A DNA stretch of 64,000 nucleotides from Acidiferrobacteraceae bacterium (GCA_002721105.1 PBJL01000008.1:28713-92712); one strand, 5' to 3'; positions 26,120-35,806 are shown, numbered from the stretch's first letter. A program made the numbers and translations. The notes: generated by a model from the letters alone, not told the origin.

Positions 26120-26938
26120 ATGAGTTGTTGTACAGCAACCGAAAAGGATCAACAAAAGCGACTTGAGACGACCTATCTATTAGGACAACTGCCCATAATG
26201 TTGGATATTGAGCAAATTGTGTTTGGCTGTGATTACGGAGCTAATAGTTGGACGACTCGATTTCAAGCCGATGAGCTTCAAAAAATACTTAATCTCGGCC
26301 AGAATGATAGATTGCTTGATATCGGTTCAGGAACTGGGTGGCCTGGACTTTATTTGGGTAAACAGTCCGGATGTAATGTAACAATGCTAGATTTGACAGG
26401 GCCAGCTTTAAAGTTAGCATCAGATAGAGCCAAGGCTCAATGCCGTGATCACAGATCATGGTTTTGTGTAGCAAACGCGGCTAATCTTCCATTTAAGGTC
26501 GGTTACTTTGACGCTATAAATCATAGCGATCTTTTGTGTTGTCTTCCGAGAAAGTATGATGTTCTTGTTAGTTGTCGAAGAGTTATTCGGCAGGGTGGTT
26601 TGATGACATTCTCGGTTATGTCCATAACATCAAACTTAAGTGAAGAGGACAAAGTCAGAGCAATTGATAACGGTCCTCAATTCGTTGCATCAGATATAGA
26701 ATATTCTGACTTATTGGATAAAACTGGTTGGAAGATTCTTGATCATAGAGATCTTAGTGAAGAGTGCGCTGTTTTATGTAGCACTTTGGAAACTATTGAT
26801 CTAGAACGCAAAAATGAGTTAGTTCAAGCAATCGGATATGAAGGCTTCAAAAATCGTCAAGATGAATGGAACTCTAGGCGATATGCTATTGAAGAAGGCC
26901 TGATTCGACGCGAGTTTTTTCTAGCGAGCCCTATATGA
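26120..26938 (+). CDS. SAM-dependent class I methyltransferase
   Basis: 272 aa. Motif I LLDIGSGTGWPGLYLG, then VTMLDLTGPAL (acidic residue binding SAM ribose) and a motif IV-like INHSDLLCC. N-terminal MSCCTATEKD carries two adjacent cysteines, unusual for this family. The tail (RYAIEEGLIRREFF) resembles ubiquinone/sarcosine methyltransferase-like class I enzymes. Substrate unknown: small molecule more likely than macromolecule. Confidence 0.85.
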   Translation: MSCCTATEKDQQKRLETTYLLGQLPIMLDIEQIVFGCDYGANSWTTRFQADELQKILNLGQNDRLLDIGSGTGWPGLYLGKQSGCNVTMLDLTGPALKLASDRAKAQCRDHRSWFCVANAANLPFKVGYFDAINHSDLLCCLPRKYDVLVSCRRVIRQGGLMTFSVMSITSNLSEEDKVRAIDNGPQFVASDIEYSDLLDKTGWKILDHRDLSEECAVLCSTLETIDLERKNELVQAIGYEGFKNRQDEWNSRRYAIEEGLIRREFFLASPI

Positions 26939-27081
26939 CCTTATCTTTTTGTAGCGAATAGATTAAAAAATTATTTTCTCAGAATATGAATCGAGCTCAA
27001 ATAAAATGTGATTAGTTGAGTTAGTATATTTGGCTGATTCTCAGTAAAGGATTATTACGGGGTCACGGATATCGTTGTAAA

Positions 27082-27564
27082 TTAAGGATACAATTTAGTT
27101 TCCGATATCTCTTCAGTTAAAGAAATCAGTTTATTCTCTGTCGAGTAGGTCGCGCTTAGGAAAAAAGGTTTCCCCGAGAGGATAAGCGGGTAGAGATACG
27201 GATCTGAAACTGGTGTTGGCAACTCAGAAAGTGAATCAATAGGGATCCAGTCTAAGGTGCCTTCTCTACAATATGGAGGGGTAATATATTGGATGTTAGC
27301 TTGGTAGATGAAGCAGGTCCAGTTGTAGTCAGTGGGCGATGAATCCACTAAGAGTCCTTTGTAGTGTATGGTTTCAATCGTTATGCCTGTTTCCTCATAA
27401 ACTTCTCGAATAGCAGCATGTCGAGGTGATTCACCGCTCTCAAGTTTGCCTCCAACAGGAGCGAATAGATCTTTATTAGGTGGGTATTTTCTTTTTAACA
27501 TAAGCCAATGTTCCCGTGCTTCTAGGATAACAATGACTGCAATTTTTGTTGGTGTTGTTTCCAT
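27082..27564 (-). CDS. Nudix hydrolase
   Basis: 160 aa. Perfect Nudix box GGKLESGESPRHAAIREVYEE-TG (G-x5-E-x7-REUxEExGU). N-terminal TKIAVIVILEAREHWLMLKRKYPPNKDLFAPVGGKL is like MutT/8-oxo-dGTPase and NUDT-type small proteins. House-cleaning of modified nucleotides or of a nucleotide sugar. Not linked to its neighbours by operon structure. Confidence 0.92.
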   Translation of the reverse strand: METTPTKIAVIVILEAREHWLMLKRKYPPNKDLFAPVGGKLESGESPRHAAIREVYEETGITIETIHYKGLLVDSSPTDYNWTCFIYQANIQYITPPYCREGTLDWIPIDSLSELPTPVSDPYLYPLILSGKPFFLSATYSTENKLISLTEEISETKLYP

Positions 27565-27849
27565 CGTCGAAACTAGTGTAGAGGATAACTTTGGTGAGCA
27601 CTAAGGTGTCAGCTCTGCCGAGTCTAACAAAATGTAGTCACCATATGATCATTTGGCAAATTTCTATTTTTTCCTGATTTAAAAACCATAGGGAAACTCG
27701 TACGCTATAGCTATAGAATGATAAAAAATTCGTGATTGAATCTCAAGTATAGTATTTACTTCGCAAATAATTTGTTATCATGAATCATTCTAACTGCATT
27801 CGCGAGACCTGAGAGCAATTTGTCCACAAGCAATCACACACTATCTGAT

Positions 27850-28209
27850 ATGAAAACAATTAATCGTGCTGATAGCATCGTTGAGAATGTGATAAAGGAT
27901 CGAAATCATAGAGATAAAGGTTATCGCGCGCGTTCGTTAAAAATACATCCGTGGGTCTGCGCGCGTTGCGGCCGTGACTTCGATAAAAAGAATATTCGTG
28001 AACTAACTGTTCATCACAAAGATAATAATCATGATAATAATCCAGCGGATGGTCATAATTGGGAACATCTTTGTCTTTATTGTCATGACGATGAGCATGC
28101 GCGTTTCGTATCTCGGATTGATATTGAGCCTCTCTCAGGTTCGTTGAAACGAGCTCCGAAGCACAAACCATTTGTAGCTTTACTGAGATCACTTAAAAAT
28201 GAAACGTGA
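27850..28209 (+). CDS. YajD-like HNH nuclease-family protein
   Basis: 119 aa from ATG 27850 (TTG at 27820 is an alternative with a GAGAG upstream). Core GYRARSLKIHPWVCARCGRDF, ELTVHHKDNNHDNNPADGHNWEHLCLYCHDDEH: paired CxxC motifs around a His-His metal center, the YajD pattern. HNH proteins of this type usually bind zinc and nick DNA, but YajD function is unknown. Basic C-terminus (SLKRAPKHKP). Confidence 0.85.
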   Translation: MKTINRADSIVENVIKDRNHRDKGYRARSLKIHPWVCARCGRDFDKKNIRELTVHHKDNNHDNNPADGHNWEHLCLYCHDDEHARFVSRIDIEPLSGSLKRAPKHKPFVALLRSLKNET

Positions 28210-28252
28210 GATAGCGCAGACCAAGGCAACCTAGAAGAGACACTGATCGATT

Positions 28253-28555
28253 ATGAACGCTACCCTTATTGGCTTGATTGGTTTGTTAACGCTTGCTTAT
28301 ACGTTCTTTTTGAAAGAGTTCGATTCTTCTGATGTGGGGAATGATTCGACACAGATCAGTGATACTCTTCCAATAGAATATGAAGAGAAAGTGCTAGGGG
28401 CGACGTATAGACAAGGAAGATATGTCGGTAATTGGTATGAACAGGAGGGACGTCTAGAAATTTTTCGTTCTAGCGAATTAGTTAAAATCTTGTATCTTGT
28501 GGATAAGGGTCGGGCAGAGTTTCATTTCAGACGTTGGGTTCGTGAGAACCAATAA
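28253..28555 (+). CDS. Small membrane-anchored protein, unknown
   Basis: 100 aa. N-terminal hydrophobic helix (residues 4-19, LIGLIGLLTLAYTFFL), then a highly charged domain with RQGRYVGNWYEQEGRLEIF and RAEFHFRRWVREN. Not recognised. No cleavage site, so a membrane anchor with the domain in the periplasm or cytosol. Converges with prpE. Confidence 0.5.
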   Translation: MNATLIGLIGLLTLAYTFFLKEFDSSDVGNDSTQISDTLPIEYEEKVLGATYRQGRYVGNWYEQEGRLEIFRSSELVKILYLVDKGRAEFHFRRWVRENQ

Positions 28556-28569
28556 CAAGATGGATAAAA

Positions 28570-30468
28570 TCAGTCAAAAGGGAACCCCAGATCTTTAAGA
28601 GCGACCGCGATTTCCTCTAACACTTGTGGATCCTCAATAGTAGCTGGACTGTTATATGTTTCACCATTAGCAATTTTTTTCATTGTGCCCCTAAGAATTT
28701 TTCCTGACCTCGTTTTCGGTAAACGATCAACAATGATAGCTTTCTTAAATGATGCTATAGGACCAATTTTGTCTCTCACCATTTCTATGCATGAATTGAT
28801 TACCGTTTGGGTCGTTTGTTCACAATTGGAATTAAGCACCAAGAAGCCAATGGGCAGTTGGCCTTTTATTGGGTCATCTGGACCGATTACGGCGCATTCG
28901 GCAACTTCTGAATGCGATATTAGAACCTCCTCTAAGGCCCCCGTTGATAGTCTATGGCCGGCGACGTTTATTACATCGTCTGTACGTGCCATGACATAAA
29001 TACGTCCGTTTTCATCAATCATGCCCGCATCACCAGTTTCATAATATCCTTTGAACCTATTAAAATAAGCGTCTTGGTATCGATTATCAGCATTCCAAAG
29101 AGTACGAAATATACCGGGAGGTAGAGGCATTTTAATGCACAGATTACCGATTATCCCTGCTTGAATCTCGTTTCCAGAATTATCTAGAACTCGAACATCC
29201 CAACCCGGACATGCGCGGTTCAAAGAGCCAGGAACAATTGGTAGCATTTCTATGCCAAGGCAATTGCCAGCAATAGCCCACCCTGTTTCAGTTTGCCACC
29301 AGTGGTCTATCACAGGGATGTTGAGATTGTCCCTTAGCCAGTTAAGTGTGTTTGGATCACACCGTTCACCTGCCAAAAATAGAGAGCGGAGATTCTTTAG
29401 TTTATAGCTACGTATTTTGTTAGCATTTGGATCTTGTTGTCTAATCGCTCGTATCGCGGTTGGCGCGGTGAACATGACACTAACATTGTGTTCAGAAATT
29501 ACTCTCCAAAACGCTCCAGGGTCTGGAGTACCGACGGGCTTTCCTTCATACAGCACCGTTGTGCAGCCGGCCAGTAGAGGGCCATATAAAATATAGGAGT
29601 GGCCCACGACCCACCCGACGTCCGATGCTGCCCAGTAAACATCTCCAGATTCCACGTTATATATATTTTTCATTGTCCAGTGAAGTGCTACGGCGTGACC
29701 TCCGTTGTCACGTACTACTCCTTTGGGTTGGCCTGTTGTTCCAGATGTGTAAAGAATATAGAGTGGGTCAGTTGCCTCTACTGGTACGCAGTCAAATGAT
29801 TCAGCGTCAATCATTGCTTGGGCCCAAGTGATATCCCGTCCTGGTAATAGATCTGCTCTTTCTTCTTGGCGCTGCAGGATGATACAGGTTGATGGTTTAT
29901 GCTTTGAAAGTTCGAGCGCTCTGTCGATAAGAGGTTTATATGGCACGATGCGATCCTTCTCGATGCCACAAGATGAGCTAATGATCAGTTTCGGTTTGCA
30001 ATCATCTATTCTCACCGACAATTCGTTTGCGGCAAAACCACCAAAAACTATTGAATGAATTGCGCCTACTCTTGCGCAAGCAAGAGCGGCAATGATAGCC
30101 TCTGGTATCATTGCCATGTAAATAATCACTCGATCACCACGCTCTACGCGGTGTTTTTTTAAAGCACCAGCAAAACGAGCAACTTTTTCTTGGAGGGTTC
30201 GGTAGGTCAGCGTTTCCTTGGTGTTTGTAACTGGACTGTCATAAATGATGGCAGCTTGATTTCCTCTGCCTGCATCGACATGCCTGTCAACACAGTTAAA
30301 ACAAGTATTTAGTGTAGCGCCTGAAAACCACCTTAGATGTGGATTATTTTGCTTATCCAGTACTTTTTTCCACGGAGTAATCCAATCAATTGCTTTAGCA
30401 GCTTCTGACCAAAATTGTTCGGGATCAGCAATAGATTGTTGGTAAATGGATTCATACTTGGTGCCCAT
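28570..30468 (-). CDS. prpE: Propionyl-CoA synthetase
   Basis: 632 aa, matching PrpE/ACSS3 length. AMP-binding P-loop YTSGTTGQPKGVVRDNGGHAVAL is diagnostic (VVRDNGGHAVAL in PrpE), then YETGDAGMIDENGRIYVMARTDDVINVAGHRLS and KTRSGKILRGTMKKI (catalytic Lys). Activates propionate (and often acrylate) to CoA esters using ATP. Ribosome binding site GGAG just upstream. Divergent from a crotonyl-CoA carboxylase/reductase-like gene, 171 bases apart, so probably co-regulated. Confidence 0.95.
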   Translation of the reverse strand: MGTKYESIYQQSIADPEQFWSEAAKAIDWITPWKKVLDKQNNPHLRWFSGATLNTCFNCVDRHVDAGRGNQAAIIYDSPVTNTKETLTYRTLQEKVARFAGALKKHRVERGDRVIIYMAMIPEAIIAALACARVGAIHSIVFGGFAANELSVRIDDCKPKLIISSSCGIEKDRIVPYKPLIDRALELSKHKPSTCIILQRQEERADLLPGRDITWAQAMIDAESFDCVPVEATDPLYILYTSGTTGQPKGVVRDNGGHAVALHWTMKNIYNVESGDVYWAASDVGWVVGHSYILYGPLLAGCTTVLYEGKPVGTPDPGAFWRVISEHNVSVMFTAPTAIRAIRQQDPNANKIRSYKLKNLRSLFLAGERCDPNTLNWLRDNLNIPVIDHWWQTETGWAIAGNCLGIEMLPIVPGSLNRACPGWDVRVLDNSGNEIQAGIIGNLCIKMPLPPGIFRTLWNADNRYQDAYFNRFKGYYETGDAGMIDENGRIYVMARTDDVINVAGHRLSTGALEEVLISHSEVAECAVIGPDDPIKGQLPIGFLVLNSNCEQTTQTVINSCIEMVRDKIGPIASFKKAIIVDRLPKTRSGKILRGTMKKIANGETYNSPATIEDPQVLEEIAVALKDLGFPFD

Positions 30469-30639
30469 TTTTTTCTCCGTTAATACTGTTCAAAGATAAG
30501 AGATGTTTATATTACTTGCGTTTGTACTAATGATCTTGCAAGAATAGACCATATTATTCAACATAATTGTATGTCAATATTAAAGCATAAGAAATTACAT
30601 GTGATCTAAAAAGATTGTGATTATCAAAAGGAGATAAGT

Positions 30640-31908
30640 ATGCCCTTGGATAGTTCAAGTGATGTCGATATAAGGCCTGAAATATGCGACCTTGGAACAC
30701 CTCCACCATTGGGGGTCGTACCGAAGAATATGCATGCTTTTTGCGTGCGACGCGAACGATTTGGCGAGCCGAAGGACGCGTGGAAACGCGAAATTATCCC
30801 TATTCCTGATCTAGGGTCAAAGGATGTACTTATCTACACGATGGCAACTGGCATTAATTACAATAATGTTTGGGCTGCTTTAGGGTACCCTGTAGATGTC
30901 ATTAGGGATCGTCAGAAAAAAGGGGAACCAGAAGAATTTCATGCTGGAGGTAGCGATTGTTCTGGTATTGTTTGGGCTATTGGTTCCGAGGTCACTGAGG
31001 TTAAAGTGGGTGAGGAAGTAGTAGTCCATTCAGGATGGTGGGAGCCTAATGATCCTTGGGTACTTTCTGGAAAGGATCCAATGCTTGCTCCCTCAACAAA
31101 AATTTGGGGTTATCAAACAAACTATGGTGGATATTGCCAGTTCACGAAAGCTCAATCACACCAGTGTCAGCCCAAACCAAGTCACCTAAATTGGGAGCAA
31201 GCAGCTTGTTACATGCTGTGTGCTTCAACAGCGTATCGTATGTTAATGGGGTGGCAGCCCAACATAGTTGAAAGCAACGATTTAGTGCTAGTTTGGGGTG
31301 CAGCCGGTGGTCTTGGTTCAATCGCATTGCAAATTATTGCGGCTCGTGGCGGGAACGCCGTCGCTGTTGTGTCGGAAGATGAAAAACGTGATTTTTGTAT
31401 GAATAAAGGAGCAATTGGTGTTATTAATCGCTCAGACTTCGATCATTGGGGAGTGATGCCTGATACAACGAGTAAGGAATGGGGAGCTTGGTTGAAGGGC
31501 GCACGCGCTTTTGGTAAGGCAATTTGGGATATCGTGGGGGAGCGTAAAAATCCAAAGATCGTATTTGAGCATCCAGGGGAGGCAACGTTGCCAACATCTG
31601 GGTTTGTTTGTGACACAGGTGGAATGATTGTGATATGTGCTGGTACAACTGGGTACAATGTGTCGATGGACCTTCGTTACCATTGGATGATGCAAAAACG
31701 TTTTCAAGGAAGCCATTTAGCTAATGATGAACAAGCTAAAGCGGTCAATGAATTAGTTATATCCGGGAAAGTGGATCCATGTCTTTCTAGAACATTTGGT
31801 TTTGATGAAATTGGGCAGGCACATCAACTAATGTATGAGAACAGCCACCCACCCGGTAACATGGCGTGTTTAGTCAATGCGACGGATACCGGTTTGGGCG
31901 CAAAGTGA
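30640..31908 (+). CDS. ccrA: Crotonyl-CoA carboxylase/reductase-like MDR protein
   Basis: 422 aa, full CCR length. Characteristic stretches: [54 protein letters not shown] and QGSHLAN. CCR reduces enoyl-CoA with NADPH while fixing CO2. The CO2-pocket residues known for K. setae CCR (Asn81, Phe170, Glu171, His365, from memory) correspond by motif to Asn75, Tyr158, Gln159, His359: the Glu is Gln here. It may therefore be a carboxylase of altered efficiency or a plain reductase. AAGGAG binding site upstream. Divergent from prpE, suggesting acrylate/propionate handling. Confidence 0.88.
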   Translation: MPLDSSSDVDIRPEICDLGTPPPLGVVPKNMHAFCVRRERFGEPKDAWKREIIPIPDLGSKDVLIYTMATGINYNNVWAALGYPVDVIRDRQKKGEPEEFHAGGSDCSGIVWAIGSEVTEVKVGEEVVVHSGWWEPNDPWVLSGKDPMLAPSTKIWGYQTNYGGYCQFTKAQSHQCQPKPSHLNWEQAACYMLCASTAYRMLMGWQPNIVESNDLVLVWGAAGGLGSIALQIIAARGGNAVAVVSEDEKRDFCMNKGAIGVINRSDFDHWGVMPDTTSKEWGAWLKGARAFGKAIWDIVGERKNPKIVFEHPGEATLPTSGFVCDTGGMIVICAGTTGYNVSMDLRYHWMMQKRFQGSHLANDEQAKAVNELVISGKVDPCLSRTFGFDEIGQAHQLMYENSHPPGNMACLVNATDTGLGAK

Positions 31909-31998
31909 TGTATTCGTAAGTGCACCAACGCTTTATTTTCTATGTGAAACATAATTGCTAATGCTAAAGATGGTGCTTGATCGATGGAGAGTTGATAA

Positions 31999-32589
31999 TT
32001 GAACTATAGTTATGTCTATGGGCAGTCTGAATTAGAATACCGTAGCGGTGTTAAGGCAAAAAATTTTATTTTATCGGCTCCTCACTCTCCAAAACAAAAA
32101 AAAATTTTGTCAAAAATTGAATACCAATCGGATATCCTATATAGAGATGGTCGACCGGGTCATCTCACAGCATCTACTCTCATCATCGACCCAGAAAATC
32201 TGAATATATTATTGTTATATCATGCCAAATTAAAGAGATGGTTGCAGCCAGGAGGCCATGCGGACGGGGATGAAGATTTGGCGCGGGTGGCACTACGAGA
32301 AGCTATTGAGGAAACAGGAATTGCGACATTGGCGCTAGTTGAGCCTGCTATTGATCTTGATATTCATTTGGTAAATCCGCCAGATGAAGATCCTCATGAG
32401 CACTACGATACGCGATTCTTGGCCTTAGCGCCAAGCGATTCAAGAATAGTCAGGAACCATGAATCTGAAGAGTTGCGATGGGTTTCGCCAAAAGATTTAC
32501 CTGATTTAGGCGGTGTGGATGACCTTTATCCATTGGTGCAGAAGGGAATCGACTGCCTTCAAGAGCTTAATAAGAAAATTGTTTTTTAA
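31999..32589 (+). CDS. Nudix hydrolase
   Basis: 196 aa, TTG start supported by GGAGAG 7 bases upstream. Nudix box GGHADGDEDLARVALREAIEE-TG intact. The preceding region (RDGRPGHLTASTLIIDPENLNILLLYHAKLKRWLQPGGHADGDE) with W-x-QPGGH resembles the ADP-ribose/NAD-type Nudix branch of unknown target. It runs toward the convergent nicotinate phosphoribosyltransferase gene, which hints at NAD-related turnover. Confidence 0.88.
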   Translation: MNYSYVYGQSELEYRSGVKAKNFILSAPHSPKQKKILSKIEYQSDILYRDGRPGHLTASTLIIDPENLNILLLYHAKLKRWLQPGGHADGDEDLARVALREAIEETGIATLALVEPAIDLDIHLVNPPDEDPHEHYDTRFLALAPSDSRIVRNHESEELRWVSPKDLPDLGGVDDLYPLVQKGIDCLQELNKKIVF

Positions 32590-32625
32590 TCGCGCCATAA
32601 TTTGCAAGTAACCGGAAAAATATTG

Positions 32626-33867
32626 TCATATTAAAGAGCGCTCAATTAACCGCTCATTGATACGGTAGCTACGACCTTTCTTGGCCATTGGTTGGTTATT
32701 AACTTTTACAACATCTGCGGTAAAATCAAAACTACCTTTCATGAAGGCTGAGCCAACGCCGTAAACATCTGCTGGAACTTGTTCATTTTCAAAAATTGAA
32801 ATTTTTTCCGCATCGAAACCCCCGGATACCACGATATGAACTTTGTTGAATCCTTCTTGGTCAAGAGCGTAACGCACGTTGCGAACAAGTTGGGGGGTTA
32901 CTCCGGTGTTTAGTTGTTCATTGTATTTATCCATCACTGAAACATCAGCTATTTTCTCTGATGTATCCAATCTTACGGCCCATAGTTTTTCGCCTAGAGA
33001 CCTTGCTACCTCAAGAGAAGTACGAACACAATCATTTTCGAAGTCGACTAATGCGACAAGAGGCGTGTCTGGAAAAGTTTCGGAAAATCGTTCAGTTGCG
33101 AGTAAAGTATTTCCATGACAGGCGGCGATCAAGCAATGAGGGATAGTGCCTCCACCTTTCATACCCCACCATTCTCCTTGCGCATCTGTAGACACGGTAT
33201 TAACTCCTCCAACAGATGCTGCGTATCCATCGCCACCTTGGACGGCCCAATGATCAAAGCGTGCAGGGTAGAAAAAAACTGGCTTATTATTTGCAGCCTT
33301 TGCTACCCTAGAAACATTTGTAGCAATTCGTGTTCTTCGCGCCAGAACACCTAGATACAGCGTTTCTAGATGAACAATTTCTGACAATGGGCCTTCAATG
33401 ACCAAGACAGGCTCCCAAGGATCAATTTTATCTCCATCTTGTAAAGAATAGACCCTCATGTCAGGCAAGGCGTTTACCCATTCAGAGTCAAGCTGTTGAC
33501 TGATTGTGGTCTTTTCTTGCATAGCTTTATTTAATTTATCTTGATCAGCTAGATAGAGAGAACGGACCCTTTTTTTTGATCTCATAAGGGAGTCAAAGAG
33601 GTCGAATGCTTTTTGTGGATTCCGATAGTGGCCAGTTCCTAGAGCGAGAAGCGCTAAAACTTCTTCGATGCCACATAGTATTGCTTTTTTCTTTTGGAAT
33701 ACCTGAATCGTAGAGATTTCGCGCATTTTGTGTTTTTCTAGGGTTCTTTTTGCTCGCCAAAAATACACATCGCTTCGATATCCGCGACGGATTTCATGTA
33801 CCGGGATATCAAATACCTCTATGGGTATTTGGATTGGTAGTTTAGTGTTATCAGTATCACAATACAT
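32626..33867 (-). CDS. Nicotinate phosphoribosyltransferase family protein
   Basis: 413 aa. Landmarks of the NAPRTase/NadC-like barrel: FYPARFDHWAVQGGDGYAASVGG, GGTIPHCLIAA, LVDFENDCVRTSLEVAR, RLDTSE and VSGGFDAEKI, VYGVGSAFMKG. Converts nicotinate and PRPP to NaMN in NAD salvage. Compared with typical PncB it has the 'subgroup' pattern of archaeal/actinobacterial forms (FDHWA..). Convergent with a Nudix gene. Regulation not visible. Confidence 0.88.
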   Translation of the reverse strand: MYCDTDNTKLPIQIPIEVFDIPVHEIRRGYRSDVYFWRAKRTLEKHKMREISTIQVFQKKKAILCGIEEVLALLALGTGHYRNPQKAFDLFDSLMRSKKRVRSLYLADQDKLNKAMQEKTTISQQLDSEWVNALPDMRVYSLQDGDKIDPWEPVLVIEGPLSEIVHLETLYLGVLARRTRIATNVSRVAKAANNKPVFFYPARFDHWAVQGGDGYAASVGGVNTVSTDAQGEWWGMKGGGTIPHCLIAACHGNTLLATERFSETFPDTPLVALVDFENDCVRTSLEVARSLGEKLWAVRLDTSEKIADVSVMDKYNEQLNTGVTPQLVRNVRYALDQEGFNKVHIVVSGGFDAEKISIFENEQVPADVYGVGSAFMKGSFDFTADVVKVNNQPMAKKGRSYRINERLIERSLI

Positions 33868-34083
33868 AGATTGATATATTTCTCATAGAGTGGTAGTCAA
33901 GTTAGCTATCGTTACATAAAATTCAGCTTGATGAATGGAGTTATTGTCGATTTAAAGATACTTACTTAGATTAACTATGCCTTCTTTGCCTGTGAGTGAG
34001 TAGAATAGCTAACTATAGTTGAACGCATATTTTTATCGAATTATAGACTTAATTGGTACGGTTAAACGGAGATAAAGTTAAAC

Positions 34084-34491
34084 ATGAGCCATAAATATCG
34101 GCCGACGAACATGGTTTTGCATAAAAAATCTAGAATTCTCGAAATACATTTCGATGATGGATCGAGATTCGACCTTCCTTGTGAGTATCTTCGAGTCTAT
34201 TCCCCCTCGGCTGAAGTTCGAGGTCATGGCCCTGGACAAGAAGTTTTGCAGTATGGAAAAAAAGATGTGGGTATAGAGCGAATTGAGCCACAAGGATTTT
34301 ATGCCGTTAAACTATGTTTTGATGATGGTCACGAGTCAGGAATTTATTCGTGGGAGACTCTCCATCAACTAGGCGTAAATTATGATATTTGGTGGGAAGA
34401 ATATCTTTCTCGACTGGATGAAGCTGGTCGTACACGAGATCCTGGACCAAAAGAAATACCCGTAGTTGTCAAGAGCCCTAAATCTATCTAG
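34084..34491 (+). CDS. DUF971 (gamma-butyrobetaine hydroxylase N-terminal-like) protein
   Basis: 135 aa. Matches the GBBH-like N-terminal domain: RILEIHFDDGSRFDLPCEYLRVYSPSAEVRGHGPGQ, then VKLCFDDGHESGIYSWETLHQLG. In eukaryotic gamma-butyrobetaine hydroxylase this domain precedes a dioxygenase; the stand-alone bacterial version is often near iron-sulfur or P-loop scaffold genes. Here a TauD dioxygenase is encoded about 460 bases downstream. Function unknown; cysteine Cys38 may bind metal. Confidence 0.85.
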   Translation: MSHKYRPTNMVLHKKSRILEIHFDDGSRFDLPCEYLRVYSPSAEVRGHGPGQEVLQYGKKDVGIERIEPQGFYAVKLCFDDGHESGIYSWETLHQLGVNYDIWWEEYLSRLDEAGRTRDPGPKEIPVVVKSPKSI

Positions 34492-34518
34492 CAGTCTGTA
34501 TCCAGTTAAACCACGTAA

Positions 34519-34695
34519 TTAATTTTGATCCAAATTGTTTCTGTCTTCCGAACTATCTTGTAATTTCTGTTTATCAGACCCGTTTTCAGGTCGGATAGGC
34601 TTTTCTTGGCGTGAAAGCCGCAAGAGAAATATGGATGCAAACATTACAATAAGTAGAGCCACACCTATTATTACGAATACAGCGATTACAGACAT
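34519..34695 (-). CDS. 58-aa small membrane protein
   Basis: Short gene below typical ORF cut-offs. ATG at 34695 with a perfect GGAGG on the minus strand at 34705-34709, 9 bases upstream. Protein begins MSVIAVFVIIGVALLIVMF, one transmembrane helix, followed by a charged tail (RLSRQEKPIRPENG...) ending DQN. The hydrophobic N-terminus, Arg-rich stop-transfer and ideal start signal support a real gene. Resembles assembly-factor-type small proteins such as CcoS only in layout. Convergent with the DUF971 gene. Confidence 0.6.
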   Translation of the reverse strand: MSVIAVFVIIGVALLIVMFASIFLLRLSRQEKPIRPENGSDKQKLQDSSEDRNNLDQN

Positions 34696-34951
34696 TACGG
34701 TTTTCCTCCGATTAAAGGCTTAAATTGTTTTGATAGTTTTTGAAAACTTATTTGATTCATGTTTGTTATTTAAGACCAAAAGAATTGTTTTATTTTTCAT
34801 CCATTATTAGACACTAGCTCTGATAGCGTTACCAGAGTCATTCTAGAATCTATATCAGCAGAAGCTTCCATGATTTATAGTATTGCAAACCTCAAACAAA
34901 ATCTTTTTCAATTTTTTTTCTAAAACGGCTCGATTTTTTATTTTTTTAATT

Positions 34952-35746
34952 ATGGCATTAAAAGTCGAATTAGTAACTCCGCATATTGGCGCTTCGGTAA
35001 CTGGCGTTGATCTACACTCTGAGAATAGGGCAGAAATAATACAGAAAATAAGGAAAAATTTGGATCGTTATAAGGTTCTTATTTTTCATAATCAACAATT
35101 GTCGCCGAAGTCTCTACGCCAATTTACTTCAAATTTTGGTCCCTTATTTTTTCATCATGTCGATGATGGGGTAGAGCATTCAGTAGATGCTCCGGAGGTT
35201 TTGATTCTTAGAAAAGATCCAAATGGGAACACACTTTTTGGCGGTGCTTGCTGGCACTCTGATGTAACTTTTCAAAAGCCCGCTGGTTACATTACGATAC
35301 TACATGCGAAAAAAATCCCGCCGGTGGGAGGTGATACACTATTTTCATCAACAATTGCGGCCTTCGAGAACCTGAGTTTTTCAATGCAGTCTTTCTTAAG
35401 ATCTCTTGAAGCGTTGCATAGCTACGCCGGTCCAGCTAATCCAGATATAGAGGGCCTTACTGCTGTGCATCCAGTTATTCGTCGGGATTTAATAACTGGA
35501 AAAGAAGGTATTTACGTTAACGAGATGTTTACTAAAAAAATTATAGGTATGTCGGACATAGAAAGTCAGATATTGATACAATTTCTAATTAGACATATTA
35601 TCCGGCCGGAATTTGTTTTTCGGCACCGATGGAAGGTTGGAGATGTTTTAATGTGGGATAATAGATTCACACAACATTACCCAATTAATGATTTTACTGG
35701 TTACGAGAGGTTGATGATTCGTTGTTCAACTTTAGAACTTTCTTAA
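34952..35746 (+). CDS. TauD/TfdA-family Fe(II)/2-oxoglutarate dioxygenase
   Basis: 264 aa. Fe(II) ligands WHSDVTF (His102, Asp104) and distal His242 in RFTQHYPIND; a downstream Arg (LMIR) binds 2-oxoglutarate. N-terminal VTPHIGASVTGVDL is the standard TauD opening. ATG 34952 chosen over TTG 34883, whose extra residues are Phe-rich and unmatched. Hydroxylates a small acid, for example taurine or a carnitine/betaine-like molecule; substrate not resolved. Together with DUF971 it recalls the domains of gamma-butyrobetaine hydroxylase. Confidence 0.9.
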   Translation: MALKVELVTPHIGASVTGVDLHSENRAEIIQKIRKNLDRYKVLIFHNQQLSPKSLRQFTSNFGPLFFHHVDDGVEHSVDAPEVLILRKDPNGNTLFGGACWHSDVTFQKPAGYITILHAKKIPPVGGDTLFSSTIAAFENLSFSMQSFLRSLEALHSYAGPANPDIEGLTAVHPVIRRDLITGKEGIYVNEMFTKKIIGMSDIESQILIQFLIRHIIRPEFVFRHRWKVGDVLMWDNRFTQHYPINDFTGYERLMIRCSTLELS

Positions 35747-35806
35747 CAAGATCTCCCATACAATCACTTAATGTCATGCGCAACAATTTAAGAGTCTTGA
35801 TAGTGT

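Noticed and set aside
31424..31716. Several overlapping minus-strand ORFs inside the CCR-like gene
   Set aside because: They mirror the codon pattern of the sense gene and have no plausible starts or family motifs.
34535..34723. Plus-strand ORF of 62 codons
   Set aside because: It is the antisense shadow of the 58-aa minus-strand gene, which has a proper ribosome binding site.
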